Source: Toxonevra muliebris (lineage: Eukaryota > Arthropoda > Insecta > Diptera > Pallopteridae). Taken from it: a stretch of DNA of 64,000 nucleotides. The position numbers were made by a program, and so were the translations under genes. Each line of letters starts with the position of its first letter. The first letter of the stretch is position 1. The notes beneath the pieces are model-generated. The model was not told the origin of the DNA. It saw only the letters and a list, made by a program, of their open reading frames with translations, and searched no databases. Of this stretch, positions 58,125 through 64,000 are shown piece after piece. The stretch is taken from positions 1,798,001-1,862,000 of the forward strand of contig OY829330.1 of assembly GCA_963691655.1 (NCBI GenBank), read 5' to 3'.

Positions 58125-58670
58125 TTATTTGAGCGAACACAGTCGGTTGGCTTGACTCTTTTTGAGGATTTTCGCCAATCTAGCTGTTTCAGACATAGTT
58201 TCAATACCGCTGCAGAAATTTCTAAAGGAATCCCTTTTCGCATCTCGAATTAGCTTTTTATACTCCTTCTGCTTTTGACGATATAGAGCCCAGTGCTCAT
58301 CAAGATTAGTCTTGAGAGCCCTGTTGATAAGTTTTCTCGACTCAACCCGCAGGGCTTGCAACTCCTTGCTCCACCATGGAACAGGAATTTTAGCAAGAGG
58401 TTGGCGAGGGGGACAGGCGCTCTCAAAGCTGGTCTGAAGAGCAGAGGTGAGATTTTCCACCGCTGCTTCCAGTCCTCGCTCGTTGCGTAGTTTAGAGGGT
58501 AGAGCACTGCTTAATGAAGCCAGTTCTACTCTAAACTTTGACCAATCCGCCTTTTTCGGATTTCTTATGAGCGTTAAAGGATTAACTTCAACACCATACT
58601 GAAACTCGATATATCTGTGGTCTGAAAGAGAGTCATCTCTAAGGACCTTCCAGTTTGAAATTGACTGCAC
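58125..58670 (-). pseudogene. LOA-like endonuclease end and linker, copy B
   Basis: 181 residues, starting near the catalytic DDSLSDHRYIEF block of the APE endonuclease. A linker with WSKELQALRVESRKL and LYRQKQKEYKKLIRDAKRDS follows, typical of the region before the RT in I-superfamily LINEs. The endonuclease core upstream is in other frames (59123-58845), so the protein is broken. Confidence 0.75.
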
Positions 58671-59129
58671 TAACCTTTCATTAGAAAGGGTTAGGTGTCA
58701 CAAAAGTGGGTTGATTCCCAACGTTTTGTATGTTCAACCCAGAAAACAGGATGTAGTTGAGAAGATGGGTCCCTCTTACGTTACACTTGCTGCCCCAGAT
58801 AACATTCTATGCATTAGCGTCACAACATAATATGAACCCCAAATTCATCCTCTCACAAATTCAACAACCATCGCTGGCGGTGGTGGTAAAATTGCATCGT
58901 ATGGAAAGTAGGCAAAAGCAATCGCAAAATGTTTCCATTCTCGATTGTCCTGAAAACTCACCTTAGCAGCCACCATATCTTGGTCACAAAACTGACCAAG
59001 TTTGGTGATTGTAAGATGAGAAGATGCTATAAGACAGGTTCTAGGTCTATTAGAACTCCCATCATATAGAATCGTGCGGCCCCTTAACTCACCAAGTCCA
59101 CAGATGCGTCCTTTATGGACCAAAGGTTC

Positions 59130-59705
59130 TTAGATTGTTGTTATGTGAGGTAATGTATGCAACATGGAAAGCCGTTTACATAGGAGTGCAGTGGCAGCCT
59201 TGGAATGTTGCAAATTTATCTGGGTTACTGTAAGTCCACAAGGTTCCGCAATATTTGCCGAGTTAGAAGACCGGGGTAACCTCGCGTTATCATTGCCGGC
59301 AGCAGTAGGCATCACAGAGGTGGCGTTAATACTTCGGAAAGTGTTAGAGCCTCCCATCTGCGCGCCCACACTGCAAGAGATGGCAGCGCTGGCAGTATCG
59401 GTCTTCGTCCTCTTTACCTGAGCGCGCCTGAAGGAAGCGGCTTGGTTTCTCTGAGGAACCTCTGCATCGGTTGCTGTAACCTCAGCAGAGAGTACCCTCT
59501 TTGAAACACTGGCCATAATTGGGTCTTCAACCAGAGTAGTGGCCGAGGCCTCCTTTCGTCTGTTTATCGACCTAATCTTCCTCCATTTACGTCTCATACT
59601 GCGAGAAGGTTGTGGCCTCAGTACTGTAGGAGGTATGTCGGCCAGAGTTGTGACGTCCGGACTCATACCTACTTCAGCCGGAGGGTTCACAGCCCCGGAC
59701 ACCAA
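59130..59705 (-). pseudogene. LOA-like ORF1 fused to endonuclease start, copy B
   Basis: 191 residues. The ORF1 N-terminal part is Arg- and Thr-rich (IPPTVLRPQPSRSMRRKWRK, then QRNQAASFRRAQVKR). At about residue 150 it passes directly into the endonuclease start LTVTQINLQHSKAATALLC. Copy A keeps about 600 bp between these points, so the fusion is a deletion in B. Confidence 0.7.
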
Positions 59706-60375
59706 AGAAGAGTTGGTTGTAAAGATTACAACCCCACTCTCCCCTGGGATGCGCTCTCTGTCGTAGACTCGAGAGACTTTAAGGATTTTCCTTTTTCGGT
59801 TTCGTTCATGCCGTTTCGTCCGGTCGCCTGCTCCTCCTGTTTAACCAGGGCGAAGCTGTGCATCCGGACGAATCAGAATACACGGCAACCTCTATAAAGA
59901 AAAGGGGAAAGGGAAGGTCGACCGTGGCAGCGCCCCATACCACGGCAAGGCCACCGTTACTCTCTGAGGCGGCCAGGTATCAGAGATGCTCCGTAAAAAG
60001 ACCACCTAATTTTTAACACTGGAGAAACCAACGGAAGCAGATCCACCATAATGATTGCATCAAATTAATTAAATTTAATGCATTCAGATAGGTGACTCGC
60101 CACTTTTGGCGTTCCAGGGTTACTCCCCTGGCTGCCAAAATATCCAACAGACACGGGTCGCATAACACTTTGGATTAGGGAAGGCTTTGCATAAGAGGGT
60201 GTGCTCCCTCCGCCTGGACTATCTTAGCCATTTACATATCAGAAATCAGATATGCCACTGTCGTCACCACATGGAGGTAATAGACCAAACTTCCATCAGA
60301 TCACACAATTACGGCACATATTGAAATACATGTTGGTCCCCTTGAGTGACTGACAACCTGACGGCCTACCCCGAC

Positions 60376-61055
60376 CTCGAATTAGTTAGAAACGATATGC
60401 CTCCCGTTTGCTATAATTTTTTTTTTTGAAATTCGAGCACAGTGTAATGAACTATAAAAATACAACGCTGTTGCAAAAAGAACAATAGTATCAAAACATA
60501 TGTTTTCCCATTTATCGAAATCTCTCTTACTTGTCAAAATGCATCTACCTTCTTAACCCTCTAGTTCGCAAGCGTGTCTCTAGACAGCCTTCATCAAAAC
60601 GGGTGTAATTACCACCTTACCCCGTAAATGCATAGACGAAACTGGAAAAGGCATAAGAACAAAACTTTGTGAAATCTATTATTTTATATTAAATAAGAAA
60701 ATAAGATACTTTTCAAGTTTCAGAAAAATTGTTTTATTACTTTTTCAGTTCTTTGTTGTTTTAGGTTACCATGCCAAAAATAACATTTTTCTTGTCAATA
60801 TGTTGCATTTTTTTGCCTCGCGCGGTGGCAAATATTTTTTAATCTTGCCCTCAACCCTGCCAAAATGTTGCCTTTTAGTGCAAGAAAAGAATATAAAAAT
60901 GCTATTCTGTTAGTATCAGCTAATTTGCAGGGTAGCATTCTCACCCCGTCATTTAATTGAGTGCAAAAGTGTTACATTTTTTCCCGCTCAGAAGTCAACA
61001 TTTTTTAAAAAAGAACACAACACTTTTGGCAAGGGCTGCCTCTTTTTAAGAAAAG
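60376..61055. other. Non-coding DNA with dispersed repeats
   Basis: 60370-60412 matches 48713-48756, and 60500-60562 matches 2150-2235, both in reverse complement. TGTCTCTAGACAGCC at about 60574 echoes the SINE tail. No gene seen. Confidence 0.5.
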
Positions 61056-61202
61056 AACACGAAATAGTGGGTAGTACACTAGACTTTCATCTGGGAGGTT
61101 CGGATTCGTTTCCCGGCTTCGTCTGGTGGTTAATTTTCATAACTTTCTTATATTCTCTATGAATATGAAGTGTATGAAAATTATAAGATAGTGTACAAGT
61201 AC

Positions 61203-62008
61203 CAGGCTTGCCAACTCAGGGGAAATTCCCAAATTTCGGGGGAATAGCGAAACTTTGGGGTAATGGGGGAATGACTCCAATATTTGGGGCAATTTTAAAA
61301 CAATGTTTTGGGTTGAATTTAATTCGAAAAAATTACGGAAAATGCATAAAATTAGATTAAATAGTGCCACATAATAAAAATATATGAATTGTATCATCAT
61401 TTTTAGATTTGAATTTTGACATATAAACAATAAATAAAGTTATTTCAAAAGAGATATCGATGTCTTTTCCAAAAATATTTCTTGATTTTTATATAATCTT
61501 TAAAAACTTAGTTTACCACTAGATTCTGCGATCCAAAATTAAGTTTACTTGCCCTAGCGTTTTGGCGCGTCAATTTCACGTACTTACAATGCTATTGTTC
61601 CTTTGGTGCGTCTTTTTCCATATGTTATATCCGAATCTGAAATTATTACTATCGATAACAAATATAGGTCACTAAAATCTATAGAGATAAATGTATCCAG
61701 CACTATTGAGTATTGGTCTGAAATTTCAAATATGGAAAACGGAAGATAAGTCACTTTACCCTTTGTTAACAAAACTTGTGAGGCACAGTTTTTCTTTACC
61801 TCATTCTACATCCAGTATAGAACAAGTTTTCCCCCAAATTAATATATATAAACAAAAGGGCTTTTAGAAATAGGCTGTCAACTACTATTATGGTGTCAAC
61901 TTTATTTGTTAAACAATTATTTAAAGAAAAAAACTTATTCCAAAAATACAAAATTGGGGGAATTTGACATGAAATGGGGGAATGGAAAAAAAAGATTTGG
62001 CAGCCCTG
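61203..62008 (+). mobile_element. hAT deletion derivative, exact 8-bp duplication
   Basis: The flanks ACAAGTAC (61195-61202 and 62009-62016) are identical. Ends are CAGGCTTGCCAA and, in reverse complement, CAGGGCTGCCAAA, with GGGGAAT-rich subterminal DNA. A plus-strand relic of the transposase C-terminus remains at about 61620-61860: IEYWSEISNMENG, then LVRHSFSLPHSTSSIEQVF, the hAT dimerisation block. 806 bp. Confidence 0.9.
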
Positions 62009-62141
62009 ACAAGTACACACATTGGTTGGTAATAGCAAAACCACCAAGCCGATAAAAAATTGACACACTGCCGTTTGGAATCGGCGTTAAACTGTAGATC
62101 CAACTATGTGGTATCACAATGGGCCGTTCAGGCCTAAGTGT

Positions 62142-63165
62142 CAGTGTGGCCAACTCAGCACTTTTTCCGCTAAATTTAGTGCTTTTTGAAAATTAAAACG
62201 CGGGAAAAAAGTGGTTTAGCGATCAGCGGGTTTTTGTAACGGGTTTTTTTCAATTTAAAAGACACTAAACGCTCCATTAAATAATCCATTTCCTGAATAA
62301 TCCTAACAACATTTTTTATCGAAACAATGAACTTATTTAAAACCAAAGTTCGTAACCGTAAATCACTCAATTCAAAAAATTCTTTATTTCATATAAAAAA
62401 TGGATTAAAACACGAAAATCCATTCTGTGAAAACTACAAAATACCAAATGGTATAAATGTTTGTATAAACAGCACTAATGTTTATAATGCTTCCGAATTA
62501 AGATTAATGAGCGTGTTATGGCCAGAAGAAGCTGATTGTAATGAAGAGAATATAGACTTCGATTGTATAATTTGCTGTGAATTAAAATTTTAAAAATACA
62601 TGTATTTAATTAACTTTAAGTTGAAGTTTTCGAACATTATTGGAGCATACAATCTCAGGGTTAACGAGGTTAAAATAAGAAAAATACGAATTAGCGGTTT
62701 TGTAGTTTAAGGCTCTTCTCGCATATCTTGTCAACCACGAAAAACACAAAAAATCCCTTAAAAAAATGAAACGTAGCTATCTATAATGATTGATTTTTTT
62801 CGAATCATATTGCCATACATATTAATTTTGCTTTGCATTACGAATTATAAGAGGTTGTCAACAACCAATTTCGATTTATAAGAGGTTAAACAGACCTTGT
62901 ATTAAAAAAAAAAATACTAATTGGCGAGGGGACCAAAATGTGTAGAATTTTTGCGAACTAAAGCGATTTTTTCCAGGGACCAGCAGTTTATTACGAATTA
63001 TTGAGATTTTCGAATCAACGGGGTACGAATTATCGTGGTTCTACGATATATAAAAAAATTTGTGTTTAGCATTTGTATAAGGAAAAAATTTAGCGCTTTT
63101 TCAAAGAAAATTCGCGTTTTTTCTTCATTTTAGCGGTTTTTGAAAAATAAAAGTTGGCCACACTG
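62142..63165 (+). mobile_element. Second hAT deletion derivative, exact 8-bp duplication
   Basis: The flanks CTAAGTGT (62134-62141 and 63166-63173) are identical. Ends are CAGTGTGGCCAACT and AGTTGGCCACACTG. AGCGGTTTT / AGTGCTTTTTGAAAA motifs repeat near both ends. The frame at 62327-62593 begins MNLFKTKVRNRKSLNS, which matches the end of a hAT dimerisation domain plus an acidic tail (WPEEADCNEENIDFD). 1,024 bp; a different family from 61203-62008. Confidence 0.9.
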
Positions 63166-63200
63166 CTAAGTGTGTCTCTCGACAGGCACTCCAACCTAAC

Positions 63201-64000
63201 CTAACAAAATTTTTCCTTTGGAGGACAATATTATTTGATAAAATAAATTTTGGAGAGAATTTTATTAAATATTATAGAGAATTTTCTAGGATGTTCCATG
63301 AACATAATAACATCATAAATGCATCAGCTATAAGTTATGGTGCGTATTATATACGTTGGCGAAAGCCAAAGTAAAAAATTTGTGAAAAACATGAAAAGTA
63401 ATTATTTTGATTGATTTTGAAGTAAAAATAAAAGAATTAAATAAAATAATTCCTGTCATACTAGCCAGATAAAAACACTTGCTGTGAGTAGCTAGGAATT
63501 TGAATTTTTTATACAGAATATTCATAATTCATATTTGTTTCCCATTTTCTCCCACGTACTTCTTTTCAACTCGATTCTTTTATATTTATCTCTTTTAAAA
63601 TTTCATAAACCCTCATATTCTCGATATATATTTATGAAATTAATTATTTCTCTTCTGTTAAGTTTAACTTGCGCCATTTTTAAATACACAAACGTCAAAA
63701 ACGAATGAAACTTCAAATTTATGTTAGGGTTGATAGTAGCAGTACTGTCTTGACGAAAATTTGGATTTTTTTGGGTATGACATTAACATAAGGTGTCTCG
63801 ACTACACATTTTAATGGTAAGACAGGAACATTAACATGAATTATAGCTAGTCGAGACGCTATGTAATATACATGCATTGGCTTAAGCCAGCTTAAACAAC
63901 GGTCCGAATACACATACATCGTATCTTACAACTATACTGGCCTTAACAAAAAGTTTGGTTAAATGTCATTTGCTTGAGCAAAGAGCGCTCCTTCAATACG
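63201..64000. other. Non-coding AT-rich DNA
   Basis: No gene or repeat that I can support. Confidence 0.5.

Larger units (their letters stand above)
57541..60375 (-). mobile_element. LOA-like LINE, copy B
   Basis: Minus strand: 5' untranslated region (60375 to about 59760), ORF1 (59705-59250), endonuclease start in the same frame, endonuclease end and linker (58670-58125), then RT blocks FVDIEGAFVSATFDG (about 57730) and GGVLSPL (about 57550), where similarity to a LINE stops. It is therefore truncated at its 3' side within the RT. Relative to copy A it lacks the C-terminal part of ORF1, so ORF1 runs directly into the endonuclease. Confidence 0.75.
61056..63200 (+). mobile_element. tRNA-derived SINE split by two hAT insertions
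   Basis: The SINE pieces are about 61056-61202, 62009-62141 and 63166-63200. The head has GGTAGTACACTAGAC, an anticodon-loop-like CTTTCAT and a degenerate B box. The body matches the 47865-48300 SINE in reverse complement (GTGTACAAGTACAC, TTGGTTGGTAAT, GGAATCGGCGTTAAACTGTA). The tail (GTGGTATCACAATGGGCC to CCAACCTAACCTAAC) matches 14.6 and 43.5 kb. Confidence 0.8.

Noticed and set aside
1..64000. CRISPR array, bacterial operon or prophage
   Set aside because: Introns, LINEs, SINEs and LTR elements show nuclear eukaryotic DNA; no spaced identical repeats of CRISPR type are present.

Overview
The window reads as intergenic DNA from an insect, most likely a higher fly (Diptera). It is AT-rich, its spliced genes have very short introns (57 and 62 bp in the two clearest cases), and every recognisable protein belongs to a mobile element or a mobile-element relic. 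I see no ordinary single-copy host gene, no functional tRNA or rRNA gene and no CRISPR array. The species assignment is inference.

Layout. 0-2.4 kb: a small inverted-repeat element, a decayed Myb/SANT-like gene and a dispersed GCCATCTGTTG repeat. 2.4-12.0 kb: one nearly complete Ty3/gypsy LTR retrotransposon on the minus strand with unusually long LTRs (about 1.75-1.86 kb), gag and a broken pol. 12-15.5 kb: non-coding DNA with short MITEs, one of them piggyBac-like. 16-18 kb: a spliced, apparently intact hAT transposase gene. 20.2-22.0 kb: a hAT-type element with a LINE fragment inside. 22.2-24.4 kb: a second, degenerate Ty3/gypsy pol. 25.4-28.7 kb: a GC-rich repeat region and a decayed LINE. 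28.9-29.7 kb: the N-terminus of a Helitron Rep/helicase. 31.8-33.4 kb: a LOA-like LINE fragment. 33.7-39.6 kb: a CR1-like LINE interrupted by 2.1 kb of foreign DNA. 39.8-40.5 kb: two abutting LINE fragments. 41-47.1 kb: four TIR elements in a row, one carrying a Ty1/copia fragment. 47.9-48.3 kb: a two-headed tRNA-derived SINE. 49.2-56.9 kb: a PIF/Harbinger element split by a 6.2-kb element with CACTCAG ends. 57.5-60.4 kb: a second LOA-like LINE. 61-63.2 kb: a SINE hit by two separate hAT elements.

The most interesting object is the 50.3-56.5 kb insertion. It has 14-bp inverted ends (CACTCAG plus seven A) and a 2-bp TG target duplication. Removing it restores an in-frame join in the Harbinger transposase. 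It carries no transposase I recognise, only a multi-exon gene of a family I cannot name, and the 5' half of that gene lies in a 1,529-bp tandem duplication whose copies differ at one base that I can see.

The nesting lets insertion order be read directly: Harbinger, then the CACTCAG element, then its duplication; likewise SINE, then two hAT elements. Exact target-site duplications (TTTGTGTA, GCATAGAT, ACAAGTAC, CTAAGTGT and a 14-bp one at the SINE) fix the ends of five elements to the base.
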